The notes below the pieces were generated by a model. That model saw only the letters and a list, made by a program, of their open reading frames with translations. It was not told the origin of the DNA and made no database searches. 64,000 bases of DNA, taken from positions 1 to 64,000 of the forward strand of contig NC_026734.1 in the NCBI RefSeq assembly GCF_000210295.1, read 5' to 3'. The position numbers and the translations under genes are program-made. The DNA comes from Trypanosoma brucei gambiense DAL972 (taxonomy: Eukaryota > Euglenozoa > Kinetoplastea > Trypanosomatida > Trypanosomatidae). Of the stretch, positions 30,337 through 39,307 are shown in pieces. Numbering within the stretch: position 1 is the first letter of the stretch; each line of letters opens with the position of its first letter.

Positions 30337-31411
30337 ACAGACGAGAGAGGGCAAAAGCAACTAGCGACTCTTAAAAGTAAATCACAGCCCAGTGATTCTC
30401 TAAACTTACAATGCTGTTTCACCACCAACAAACACAAATAAACATATGTTTGTGTGTGCGCATTAGCATAACCAGTGAAAAGATGCAGAGGGGAGAAAAG
30501 TAAAAGAAGATCGAGAGAGAGAGAGAGAGAGAACCGTAATATTGTCCATTATCCCAAAATGAAAAGCAATGGGGAACTGTAACGGCCCCTCCACAAAATA
30601 GAATACAGGCAAAGGAAAAAGAAAAGCATTCACACCCCAACCCTCTTCAATAACCTCAATATTTACTTTCGAGCATATTAATTGCCCAGTTTAGAAAACG
30701 AGAGAAGCAAGAAGCACAAAAGAGAATTTTTTTTTAAAAGAAAGAAAGGGAAAAATATATATATATATAATTACATATTTTAATGCGTTTTATATTATTT
30801 TAAGTAAGGTATGAATTCACTCCGTGTGGCCCGCTTTCTGCGTCTTCTTCACGAGGAAGATTATCCACAGAAGAAATTGAAAAAACAACAACAACACAAT
30901 CTCAACCACTAGAAAAAGGACATATAACACGGAGAATGATCTCCCACTCAGCAGCGCAAGCAAAAGAAAAGTGTTTTTTTTTCCAAAAAATATATATATC
31001 ACTCTTCCTTTCTCTTTCCCTTTATTTCTCATTTTTAGAGTTCATTTCCCAGCATCAACATGTCCTCCCTCATACTTAATTACATCGACATTTCCTCATG
31101 AAGGGGCAAATAACCTCTGCTTTCTTCTGTTCCTCAGTCCTTCTACACCACAATAACTCCCAAATATGAATTCCTGAAAAGGCATTTTTCAGTTGAACAA
31201 GTAAGAACACGAAGCTTCCCAATTTTTGTGTCACCAAAAAATTTACCTCTCTGCTTTATTTACTCACACCCACCGAAATAATTAAGATAACGAACCCCCA
31301 AAACTAATTAACCTCGAAAACATCACAAACAAAAAAGAAACAAATCCTTCATCTATAAAGACAAGACAAACTTCCAAAAGTATTTTGCAGAAATATATTT
31401 TTTCTGGAAGT
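30285..31411. other. spacer downstream of PGKC
   Basis: About 1.1 kb carrying the 5' UTR of the basic protein gene and the PGKC 3' UTR. Features seen: (CA)21 at 30291-30332, a (GA)n run at about 30512-30532, an (AT)n run near 30755-30769, and a very T-rich transcript across 30700-31000. PGKC is mainly expressed in bloodstream forms, and its 3' UTR should lie here. No gene. Confidence 0.5.
30291..30332. repeat. (CA)21 microsatellite in a 5' UTR
   Basis: Perfect 42-bp CA run ending only six bases upstream of the ATG at 30284. It appears as (UG)21 in the 5' UTR if the splice acceptor lies beyond it. The open frame through it gives alternating Cys-Val. Confidence 0.9.
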
Positions 31412-32734
31412 TTAAAGAGAGCTCCACCGGTTAGAAAGAGTTCCAGTACCTGCAGAGGCATACGACACCACCGCCGACTTTTCGTCCAATACTGCAACAC
31501 CGGGAAGCGTTTTGCCCTCGAGGAGTTCCAAAGACGCACCACCACCCGTTGAAACATGAGACATGCGCTTCGCCTCACCGCTCAACTCAGCTGCACTTGC
31601 GCTGTCACCACCACCGATGATACTCATGAGTCCATGCTCGTGAGTTCCTCGACCCATGGCTTTCGCAATTGCAAATGTACCTTTGGAATAAGGAACCATT
31701 TCAAATACACCCATGGGACCGTTCCAAATGGCGCTCTTACACTTCCCAATCGTCTGAACATATTTTTCAATAGTCTTGGGACCAATATCCAGAGCCATAT
31801 GTCCTTCAGGGATGTTTTGATCCTCAGTTATCAATGGAGAATCCACAGCTTTGAATTCCGTGTGGCAAACATGATCAATTGGAAGAATAATCTGCACCTT
31901 GCGGTCCTCCGCCTTCTTCAGCAGGGATCGAGCAAATTCAAGTTTACTTTCCTCGCACTTCGATTTTCCAATGCTGTAACCCTGAGCCTTCAGAAATGTG
32001 TATGCCATTGCACCACCAATTAAGAGATAATCGATGCGCTGCAACATGTTATCCAGAAGTTGGATCTTGTCGCTCACTTTCGCTCCACCAACGATAGCAA
32101 CCAGCGGACGCGGCGGGTTACCAAGTACCTTAGCGAAGTATGAAATCTCCTTCTCCATCAAATAACCGGCAGCACCGTTGCCCAAAATCTTTGGAATTCC
32201 GGTCATGGTAGCACTGTCACGGTGAGCTGTACCAAAAGCATCACTGATGTAAACATCACCATATGACGCAAGGATCTTGGCCATGGCTTCACGGTCTTTT
32301 GCCTTCTTGCTGCCCTCTTCTTTGTAGAAGCGTACATTTTCAAGCAGAACAACATCGCCCGGAGACATCTTAGAGACGACATCTGCAGCGTTCAGGCAGT
32401 CAGGTGCGAATGTGACGGGCCTCAATAGCAGTTCGCTGAGGCGCTTGGCTACCGGTTTGAGTGTTGCCTTCTGTTGGAACCCGGGAACACCGCCAGTGCT
32501 CCGTATTTTGTCAGCTTGCGCCATGGGAATACCTTTCGGCCTCCCGAGGTGGCTCATGAGAACACAGCTGCCGCCTTCTGTGAGAACCTTCTTGAGCGTT
32601 GGCAGAGCTGATCGGATTCGGTAGTCGTTGGTGATCTTACCGTTTTTCACGGGAACATTAAAGTCAACACGGATAAGAACCTTCTTTCCCTTAAGATCGC
32701 ATTCATTAATGCTCTTCTTCTCGTTAAGGGTCAT
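31412..32734 (-). CDS. PGKC: glycosomal phosphoglycerate kinase PGKC
   Basis: A 440-residue phosphoglycerate kinase, transferring phosphate between 1,3-bisphosphoglycerate and ADP. Motifs in order are 'RVDFNVP' near residue 22, 'SHLGRP', 'FGTAHRDSATMTG', 'VGGAKVSDKIQLLDNM', 'NGPMGVFE' and 'STGGGASLELLEGK'. Compared with PGKB it has an extra C-terminal tail of about 20 residues ending SSL, a type-1 peroxisomal signal that sends it to the glycosome. PGKC is the main isoform of bloodstream forms, where glycolysis is compartmentalised. The ATG at 32734 gives 'MTLNEKKS'; an upstream TTG-initiated extension is not used. Confidence 0.97.
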   Translation of the reverse strand: MTLNEKKSINECDLKGKKVLIRVDFNVPVKNGKITNDYRIRSALPTLKKVLTEGGSCVLMSHLGRPKGIPMAQADKIRSTGGVPGFQQKATLKPVAKRLSELLLRPVTFAPDCLNAADVVSKMSPGDVVLLENVRFYKEEGSKKAKDREAMAKILASYGDVYISDAFGTAHRDSATMTGIPKILGNGAAGYLMEKEISYFAKVLGNPPRPLVAIVGGAKVSDKIQLLDNMLQRIDYLLIGGAMAYTFLKAQGYSIGKSKCEESKLEFARSLLKKAEDRKVQIILPIDHVCHTEFKAVDSPLITEDQNIPEGHMALDIGPKTIEKYVQTIGKCKSAIWNGPMGVFEMVPYSKGTFAIAKAMGRGTHEHGLMSIIGGGDSASAAELSGEAKRMSHVSTGGGASLELLEGKTLPGVAVLDEKSAVVSYASAGTGTLSNRWSSL

Positions 32735-33087
32735 CTTGTATGACAATTACTTATTAGGTGGAAAAACGTATCTCCGCAGCAATTATGCTTTGATATCACC
32801 AAAGAGCTGAGCCTGCAGCCCAAACGATTTGAGTGAAAAAAGAGTGAAGTAACAAAGATAAACACAAAGTTACACAGTAGAACGATCAAAAAGATAGAAA
32901 TATCATAGCGATTGAAATATTACTGTGCAATCGATACATAGTACCAAAAAATAAAATGAGTAGAGAAAAAACATAAATGTTATCCTAAAAAAAAAAATAA
33001 TAGTCACGTACGAACCAATACCTAACCAACAAATAAAAAGGACTAAAAAACACAATTCCATAAAACAGGCCCGTAACAGGATGAATA
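32735..33087. other. PGKC-PGKB intergenic region
   Basis: About 350 bp with the PGKC 5' UTR and PGKB 3' UTR. An A run at 32987-32997 on the plus strand is a poly-U stretch about 90 nt after the PGKB stop codon. Confidence 0.6.
32987..32999 (-). promoter_or_regulatory. U-rich element in the PGKB 3' UTR
   Basis: In the transcript this reads UAUUUUUUUUUUU, containing the UAUUUUUU core described for stage-specific control of EP procyclin and PGKB mRNAs in T. brucei. The match to the motif is seen in the sequence; the role here follows from published work on these mRNAs as I recall it. Confidence 0.5.
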
Positions 33088-34350
33088 TTACTCCTTTTCG
33101 TCCAATACTGTAACACCGGGAAGCGTTTTGCCCTCGAGGAGTTCCAAAGACGCACCACCACCCGTTGAAACATGAGACATGCGCTTCGCCTCACCGCTCA
33201 ACTCAGCTGCACTTGCGCTGTCACCACCACCGATGATACTCATGAGTCCATGCTCGTGAGTTCCTCGACCCATGGCTTTCGCAATTGCAAATGTACCTTT
33301 GGAATAAGGAACCATTTCAAATACACCCATGGGACCGTTCCAAATGGCGCTCTTACACTTCCCAATCGTCTGAACATATTTTTCAATAGTCTTGGGACCA
33401 ATATCCAGAGCCATATGTCCTTCAGGGATGTTTTGATCCTCAGTTATCAATGGAGAATCCACAGCTTTGAATTCCGTGTGGCAAACATGATCAATTGGAA
33501 GAATAATCTGCACCTTGCGGTCCTCCGCCTTCTTCAGCAGGGATCGAGCAAATTCAAGTTTACTTTCCTCGCACATGGATATTCCAATGCTGTAACCCTG
33601 AGCCTTCAGAAATGTGTATGCCATTGCACCACCAATTAAGAGATAATCGATGCGCTGCAACATGTTATCCAGAAGTTGGATCTTGTCGCTCACTTTCGCT
33701 CCACCAACGATAGCAACCAGCGGACGCGGCGGGTTACCAAGTACCTTAGCGAAGTATGAAATCTCCTTCTCCATCAAATAACCGGCAGCACCGTGACCCA
33801 AAATCTTTGGAATTCCGGTCATGGTAGCACTGTCACGGTGAGCTGTACCAAAAGCATCACTGATGTAAACATCACCATATGACGCAAGGATCTTGGCCAT
33901 GGCTTCACGTTCCTCAGTGCTCTTGCTGCCCTCTTCTTTGTAGAACCGTACATTTTCAAGCAGAACAACATCGCCCGGAGACATCTTAGAGACGACATCT
34001 GCAGCGTTCAGACAGTCAGGTGCGAATGTGACGGGTCTCGATAACAATTCGCTGAGGCGCTTGGCTACCGGTTTGAGTGTTGCCTTCTGCTCGAACCCGG
34101 GAATACCGCCAGCGCTCCGCAGTTCTTTGCCTTCAGCCATAGAAACGCCTTTCGGCCTCCCGAGGTGGCTCATGAGAACACAGCTGCCGCCTTCTGTGAG
34201 AACTTTTTGGACGGCTGGCAGAGCTGATCGGATTCGGTAGTCGTTGGTAATATTACCATCATCCAGAGGAACATTAAAGTCAACACGGATAAGAACCTTC
34301 TTTCCCTTAAGATCGCATTCGTTAATGCTCTTCCTCTCTTTTAGTGACAT
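33088..34350 (-). CDS. PGKB: cytosolic phosphoglycerate kinase PGKB
   Basis: A 420-residue phosphoglycerate kinase with the same motif set as PGKC but ending 'VTVLDEKE', with no peroxisomal signal, so it remains in the cytosol. It is the dominant isoform of procyclic forms. The downstream two thirds are almost identical in DNA sequence to PGKC and PGKA. Small isoform-specific changes include 'GISMCEES' where both others have 'GKSKCEES', and 'GSKSTEERE' where PGKC has 'GSKKAKDRE'. The ATG at 34350 gives 'MSLKERKSINEC', matching the known N-terminus; the longer upstream frame is 5' UTR. Confidence 0.97.
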   Translation of the reverse strand: MSLKERKSINECDLKGKKVLIRVDFNVPLDDGNITNDYRIRSALPAVQKVLTEGGSCVLMSHLGRPKGVSMAEGKELRSAGGIPGFEQKATLKPVAKRLSELLSRPVTFAPDCLNAADVVSKMSPGDVVLLENVRFYKEEGSKSTEEREAMAKILASYGDVYISDAFGTAHRDSATMTGIPKILGHGAAGYLMEKEISYFAKVLGNPPRPLVAIVGGAKVSDKIQLLDNMLQRIDYLLIGGAMAYTFLKAQGYSIGISMCEESKLEFARSLLKKAEDRKVQIILPIDHVCHTEFKAVDSPLITEDQNIPEGHMALDIGPKTIEKYVQTIGKCKSAIWNGPMGVFEMVPYSKGTFAIAKAMGRGTHEHGLMSIIGGGDSASAAELSGEAKRMSHVSTGGGASLELLEGKTLPGVTVLDEKE

Positions 34351-34680
34351 ATTTGATTTGTGATCAGATAAGTATATATCGATATATATAGTTTTTTCAA
34401 AAAAATAAGAAACTCCCTTGTTACAATTTTTTAATGTTTTGAAACAAAAAATACAAGTATGTTGGCTAAGTGAGAAAACGTTGAAAAGAAGTGACTGCGA
34501 GACTTGGGGAAGGGAATTCGGTTTAAATTTTTGAATCAAAAGACTAAAAACTTCATTATGTACTTCTCAAACAACGTTCACAAATAATAAACGATATACT
34601 AAAAGTATTCAAAACTCCCACGACATCAGAAAAACATAGGGCAGGAGAAAAAAAAAAACAAACCCTTCGCCTGATGTACA
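34351..34680. other. PGKB-PGKA intergenic region
   Basis: About 330 bp, T-rich in the transcript, carrying the PGKB 5' UTR and PGKA 3' UTR. No gene. Confidence 0.6.
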
Positions 34681-36210
34681 TTACTCCTTATCATCCAATA
34701 CTGCAACACCGGGAAGCGTTTTGCCCTCGAGGAGTTCCAAAGACGCACCACCACCAGTTGAAACATGAGAAATACGTGCAGCTTCACCACAGAGTTCAGC
34801 CGCACCCGCACTCTCGCCACCACCGATGATACTCATGAGTCCACGTTTCTGAGTTCCTCGACCCATGGCTTTCGCAATTGCAAATGTACCTTTGGAATAA
34901 GGAACCATTTCAAATACACCCATGGGACCGTTCCAAATGGCGCTCTTACACTTCCCAATCGTCTGAACATATTTTTCAATAGTCTTGGGACCAATATCCA
35001 GAGCCATATGCCCTTCAGGGATGTTTTGATCCTCAGTTATCAATGGAGAATCCACAGCTTTGAATTCCGTGTGGCAAACATGATCAATTGGAAGAATAAT
35101 CTGCACCTTGCGGTCCTCCGCCTTCTTCAGCAGGGATCGAGCAAATTCAAGTTTACTTTCCTCGCACTTCGATTTTCCAATGCTGTAACCCTGAGCCTTC
35201 AGAAATGTGTATGCCATTGCACCACCAATTAAGAGATAATCGATGCGCTGCAACATGTTATCCAGAAGTTGGATCTTTTCGCTCACTTTCGCTCCACCAA
35301 CGATAGCAACCAGCGGACGCGGCGGGTTACCAAGTACCTTAGCGAAGTATGAAATCTCCTTCTCCATCAAATAACCGGCAGCACCGTGACCCAAAATCTT
35401 TGGAATTCCGGTCATGGTAGCACTGTCACGGTGAGCTGCACCAAAAGCATCACTGATGTAAACATCACCATATGACGCAAGGATCTTGGCCATGGCTTCA
35501 CGTTCCTCAGCATTTTCACCGTTTTCTTCGCTGTAGAAGCGTACATTTTCAAGTAACATAACATTTCCACGCTTTAACCGCGAAACCTCTACTCTGGCAT
35601 CCAAGCAGTCGTGAGCAAAATATACATGTTGGCCGAGTAATTCGGCAAGCCTTACAGCAACTGGACGAAGACTGTATTGCTCTTCGTAGCCTGCACTAAC
35701 ACTCATCTGCGGTAACGCACTGTCTTTGTTTTCGTTTAAGTACTGCATAAGCAAAGATTTCTTCTCGTCCTCAGGAAGGCGCGCAAACAGCATTGTTTTT
35801 CCAGATTTCACCTCAGGTGATATGTGCGTTGCCTCTTCCCGTGCACTGGATTTCGCTAATATTTTAACTTTCTCCTCTCCCGGTAGAACACTAAAAAACG
35901 CTGTTTTACCTTTGTTGTCGTGAAACTGAGCCTCGTGATATCGCCGTCTTATATCTCGCACACCCGCAACCATTGAAACGCCTCTGGGCCGTCCAAGATG
36001 GCTCAGGAGAATACAAATACCACCCTGATCAATAACCCGTCGTATCGTTGGAATCGCCGCACGGATTCGATAATCGTTAGTAATATGGCCATTTTGCATA
36101 GGAACGTTGAAATCGACACGCATAAGCACTCGCTTCGCCGTTAACGGCCAAACATCGCCCACAGACTTCTTCAGGCTTATGTTGTTCTTCGCATTCGGTG
36201 CAGTGGACAT
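34681..36210 (-). CDS. PGKA: glycosomal 56-kDa phosphoglycerate kinase PGKA
   Basis: A 509-residue phosphoglycerate kinase carrying an insertion of about 80 residues in its N-terminal domain (roughly residues 77-160), which accounts for its 56-kDa size. It lacks the SSL tail; the insertion has been reported to direct it to the glycosome. The N-terminal third is diverged from PGKB and PGKC ('MSTAPNAKNNISLKKS'). From 'EREAMAKILASYGDVY' onward the protein is nearly identical to its neighbours. Substitutions cluster again at the very end, such as 'GTQKRGLMS' for 'GTHEHGLMS' and 'CGEAARISH' for 'SGEAKRMSH'. PGKA is expressed at low level in several stages. The ATG is at 36210. Confidence 0.97.
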   Translation of the reverse strand: MSTAPNAKNNISLKKSVGDVWPLTAKRVLMRVDFNVPMQNGHITNDYRIRAAIPTIRRVIDQGGICILLSHLGRPRGVSMVAGVRDIRRRYHEAQFHDNKGKTAFFSVLPGEEKVKILAKSSAREEATHISPEVKSGKTMLFARLPEDEKKSLLMQYLNENKDSALPQMSVSAGYEEQYSLRPVAVRLAELLGQHVYFAHDCLDARVEVSRLKRGNVMLLENVRFYSEENGENAEEREAMAKILASYGDVYISDAFGAAHRDSATMTGIPKILGHGAAGYLMEKEISYFAKVLGNPPRPLVAIVGGAKVSEKIQLLDNMLQRIDYLLIGGAMAYTFLKAQGYSIGKSKCEESKLEFARSLLKKAEDRKVQIILPIDHVCHTEFKAVDSPLITEDQNIPEGHMALDIGPKTIEKYVQTIGKCKSAIWNGPMGVFEMVPYSKGTFAIAKAMGRGTQKRGLMSIIGGGESAGAAELCGEAARISHVSTGGGASLELLEGKTLPGVAVLDDKE

Positions 36211-36290
36211 GATCCCGCTTGTTTTTCTTATTTTTGTTCTTGACCTTCCCGCTACTTCTCGTTGCTTCGATTACTTAGAAAAAAAAAAAC
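36211..36290 (-). promoter_or_regulatory. predicted trans-splice acceptor of PGKA
   Basis: A run of eleven or so A on the plus strand at 36278-36289 is a poly-U tract in the transcript, directly followed by an AG at about 36274-36275. That would leave a 5' UTR of about 63 nt before the PGKA ATG. The exact site is inferred. Confidence 0.5.
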
Positions 36291-36751
36291 GCCGACGGTT
36301 TTACCACCGTTATCGTTGTACCCGCAATAGGAAATGGAATGACTAAGGTATATTAATTTTCTGGTGCGATGCGTTGCTGGAAAGCAGTTCTATGACACAC
36401 ACACACACACACACACGTTCCACTAACAGTAAGTAAAAGAAAAAAATAACATTAAAAACGCATTCATGCGAGAAACAGATGAACAGTGAAAACAGGCAAT
36501 GAAAGATATTGTTGGAGTGGCCCTAAGTCACGAGCTCGCCGCTTAAGTTAAAATTTTGTTTACTAAGAAGGAAGCAACGAAACACGCTTCCCCATCGTTA
36601 AAATCGCACTCGCCCACACAAACAAACGTCTCTTTCGTGTTCCGCACGCCCTCGAAGGGAATGGGACAGGAGAGCCAGTTGTCGATTACAGGTAGCAAGC
36701 GCCGCGCAAAAGCGTCCGCATCAATGGGGGGAAAGTAGTCCTATTAACTCC
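36291..36751. other. spacer upstream of PGKA with (CA)n
   Basis: About 460 bp with a (CA)11 tract at 36395-36416. It holds the 3' UTR of the STAND NTPase gene. No credible gene. Confidence 0.5.
36395..36416. repeat. (CA)11 microsatellite
   Basis: CA dinucleotide run upstream of PGKA, within the likely 3' UTR of the STAND NTPase gene. Confidence 0.9.
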
Positions 36752-38461
36752 TCACTCCAGTTTGGAGTGTTTACCACCTTTTAGTTCCTTCTCCACACTT
36801 TGAAGCGATTCCCAAAGGGAGTCCGGCACCAATTCGCCCAACTCCTGCAACATTTGCCCTTGACACATGTAAAGTACAAAAACAGTTTCAAGAAGCATGC
36901 GTTCTTCTTCCCTCCCGAGAACGGCTTCTGCGCAACCCAGGCGGTTTTTGAGAGCGGCCGCAGACTGACACAGTAACTGAACGGTCTCGTGAGAGGACGG
37001 AAGGTATGGTGCATAACATCCCAGTATAAGAGCGGCTTCGGGCGACTGTTGTCCGTATACTGCAACTCCCAAATGATATGCGTACTGCAATACGCTACTG
37101 GCGCGCTGGTCTCTCAGAAAATGTAGCAATCTGCCGCATTCTCTACCAACACGAACTGCTTCGGTTGTACGTCGGTCAGCATGCTGATCCGAATTGACAA
37201 CACGAATCCAAAACTCGGCAGCCTTTTTAAGTTCTTTACCTTCATTGAGTGCGAGGAACGTCGCGCTCCTGTCGAGCCCCAGCAGTAAATCATTGCTCAA
37301 CGACAGCTTACGAGCGTCAAACCACTTCAGCAGCGCCGTCGTGTGACGTACCAATTCGTGTGCTGTGCTGCTTCCCGCGGAGCGCCAACGCCGCGGCCAC
37401 AACGCCTGAAGAACCTCAGCACTTCGCAGCAATATGGCATCATCTGCCCCTGTAAGGAGCGCATCGGCGATACAACTATGTATGAAGAGTGAGGAATCCT
37501 CCCACCTCTGGCCACAAATCCCCAAACCAGTGAGAAACATAACAAACTCCTCTCCCCTCTCACTCCCTACAACAGAGTCTACAACAGCGTAAGGAATGTT
37601 TCGAACGTCAAAGAATGCCAGGGTTCGCAGCTGTTTTGTTCCATCAGGAAAATGGGATTCAAGCTCATTGAGTGCAACATCAAGGAACACATTGAGCGCG
37701 TGGGAAACACTTATGGTACCCTCCGCGCCAACCCCTTTTGCCAACAGCAAACTCCGCAGCTCTTCGGGACTGACGGAACCACTTTCCATGAGGCAACAGG
37801 CCAAATGCATAAGAATAGGAACACGACAGACAGCGTGCATCACATCTCTGGTAGAGGATGTGGCTCTCTCCTCTACGTTAATACCCTGTAAAAATTGGTC
37901 CGCATCAACCTCTGTGAATGAGCCGGCTTTCAGAACGGGTATCTTTAGATTCCCGACTGGATCCGCACTGCTCGTCACCAGTGCGTACACATTCGGATGA
38001 TCAGGTATTAGTTGAAGAACGACCTGCGGGTTTGGCGTGCCATCTACAACGAGCAATACATCCTTCTCCTTCCGCCCCTTCATCGACTGAAAGAACTGTA
38101 AAAGATGCGACTCGAGTGAATCATCCCAGTCGAACCAATGAACACAAGTGAAGCGCCCACTGCGTCGTGCCCGGCTGCAGAACTCCACCGCGATAGTTGT
38201 TTTTCCAATGCCGTCCAGTCCCGCTATTACCTGACAATGTCGTCCCGCTAGTAAGTTCTGCCACAGTTGCATGATTTCCCTCTCGCGCCCAACCACACGG
38301 GACGCCACCGGGGCGTCGAAAAGAATGGGATCTGCCGCCGGAGGATCATCCGACATGCCGATGGTAGTTGCACCTCTTTTGACGCTGCAGCCAAAAGTAG
38401 TGGAAGCCGTTTGACCCCCCGGAAATTTTTTTACACACGCGCGACGAAGCAGCCGCCACAT
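36752..38461 (-). CDS. STAND/NB-ARC-type NTPase with mitochondrial-like N-terminus
   Basis: A 569-residue P-loop protein. A basic, hydroxyl-rich N-terminus ('MWRLLRRACVKKF') resembles a mitochondrial targeting peptide. 'VVGREREIMQLWQNLL' begins the NTPase module, followed by Walker A 'GLDGIGKTT' at residues 81-89, Walker B 'VLLVVDG' at 135-141, a sensor-like 'NVYALVTSSADP', and 'CRVPILMHLACCL', which resembles the GLPLA motif of NB-ARC proteins. The C-terminal half is helical and could form TPR-like repeats, but no repeat register was established. STAND NTPases act as signal-gated switches. The ligand and partners here are unknown. The start is an ATG at 38461; a second ATG at residue 36 would remove the presequence. 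Confidence 0.8.
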   Translation of the reverse strand: MWRLLRRACVKKFPGGQTASTTFGCSVKRGATTIGMSDDPPAADPILFDAPVASRVVGREREIMQLWQNLLAGRHCQVIAGLDGIGKTTIAVEFCSRARRSGRFTCVHWFDWDDSLESHLLQFFQSMKGRKEKDVLLVVDGTPNPQVVLQLIPDHPNVYALVTSSADPVGNLKIPVLKAGSFTEVDADQFLQGINVEERATSSTRDVMHAVCRVPILMHLACCLMESGSVSPEELRSLLLAKGVGAEGTISVSHALNVFLDVALNELESHFPDGTKQLRTLAFFDVRNIPYAVVDSVVGSERGEEFVMFLTGLGICGQRWEDSSLFIHSCIADALLTGADDAILLRSAEVLQALWPRRWRSAGSSTAHELVRHTTALLKWFDARKLSLSNDLLLGLDRSATFLALNEGKELKKAAEFWIRVVNSDQHADRRTTEAVRVGRECGRLLHFLRDQRASSVLQYAYHLGVAVYGQQSPEAALILGCYAPYLPSSHETVQLLCQSAAALKNRLGCAEAVLGREEERMLLETVFVLYMCQGQMLQELGELVPDSLWESLQSVEKELKGGKHSKLE

Positions 38462-39307
38462 AGCTCCTTTGAAGCGCTTTCCAACATCGAATCACGAAAC
38501 AATAAATGCATATACGAGTGGGACACACATACGGGGAAAGGACAAGGTGCAATACAAAACACGTAACCACGGGAAAAATGGATGAAGGCACAGGGCTTTC
38601 GTTAAACGGCGACAAGGCAGGGGCAACCCACTTGTTTCCAGTTGGTTACAAAACGTGATGTATCGAAAATGTGTGTTCATAAAAAATAACAGGGAAAAAG
38701 ATGTGCGCCCACACATGTCCGCATCGCCTCCTCCGTCTCTGCGCACAAAATAACAAATCTCTTCTGCCCCACGGTACGCAAATACATTCAGCGCTTTAAG
38801 GTAGAACGCACCCCAACGGCGGCGAATCCCAGTAACATTTCAGCGAGGAACGCACTCGCCCCACAGAGACCGTAACAGAGTTAAAGCTTGTACAAGTTTC
38901 CTCATAGGAGAATCAAAATATATATATATATATATATATATACGTTCTCAATACCCACAAGAAAAACGAGGCCCCCACAAAAATTAAAGTCTCTGGCGCG
39001 TCCAACACATCTTGTTTTCGCAGCATAACACAGTTTCTGCAACTCTCAACCGATAACAATAGCAAACTTCCATCAACTTTGTGCGGCTGTAATGACATGA
39101 CCAGAAAAAAAAACTAATGGAAAGAGCAATGCGGACGTAGGGGATACAAAGGGGGAACAAGCGCCCAAATAAGATACACGAGCGCACGAGTCAGCAGCGC
39201 TCAGCACGCTATTTCATCATGGAAATAGATCTGCCGTTCCAAAGGGAGGTAAGAAATAGTGAAATTGGAAAGCCTCTCCACGCCTCAAGAAAAAAAAAAA
39301 ATGCGGC
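38462..39307. other. spacer upstream of the STAND NTPase
   Basis: About 850 bp without a credible gene. An (AT)n run lies at 38918-38942 and purine-rich stretches at 39240-39300. It holds the NTPase 5' region and the MORN-gene 3' UTR. Confidence 0.5.
38918..38942. repeat. (AT)n microsatellite
   Basis: Uninterrupted AT dinucleotide run in the spacer. Confidence 0.9.

Noticed and set aside
30285..30437. Cys-Val repeat at the N-terminus of the basic protein
   Set aside because: It is a translation of the (CA)21 tract upstream of the first ATG.
34351..34539. 63-codon N-terminal extension of PGKB
   Set aside because: PGKB is known to begin MSLKERKS; the extension is AT-rich UTR and begins at TTG or another non-ATG codon.
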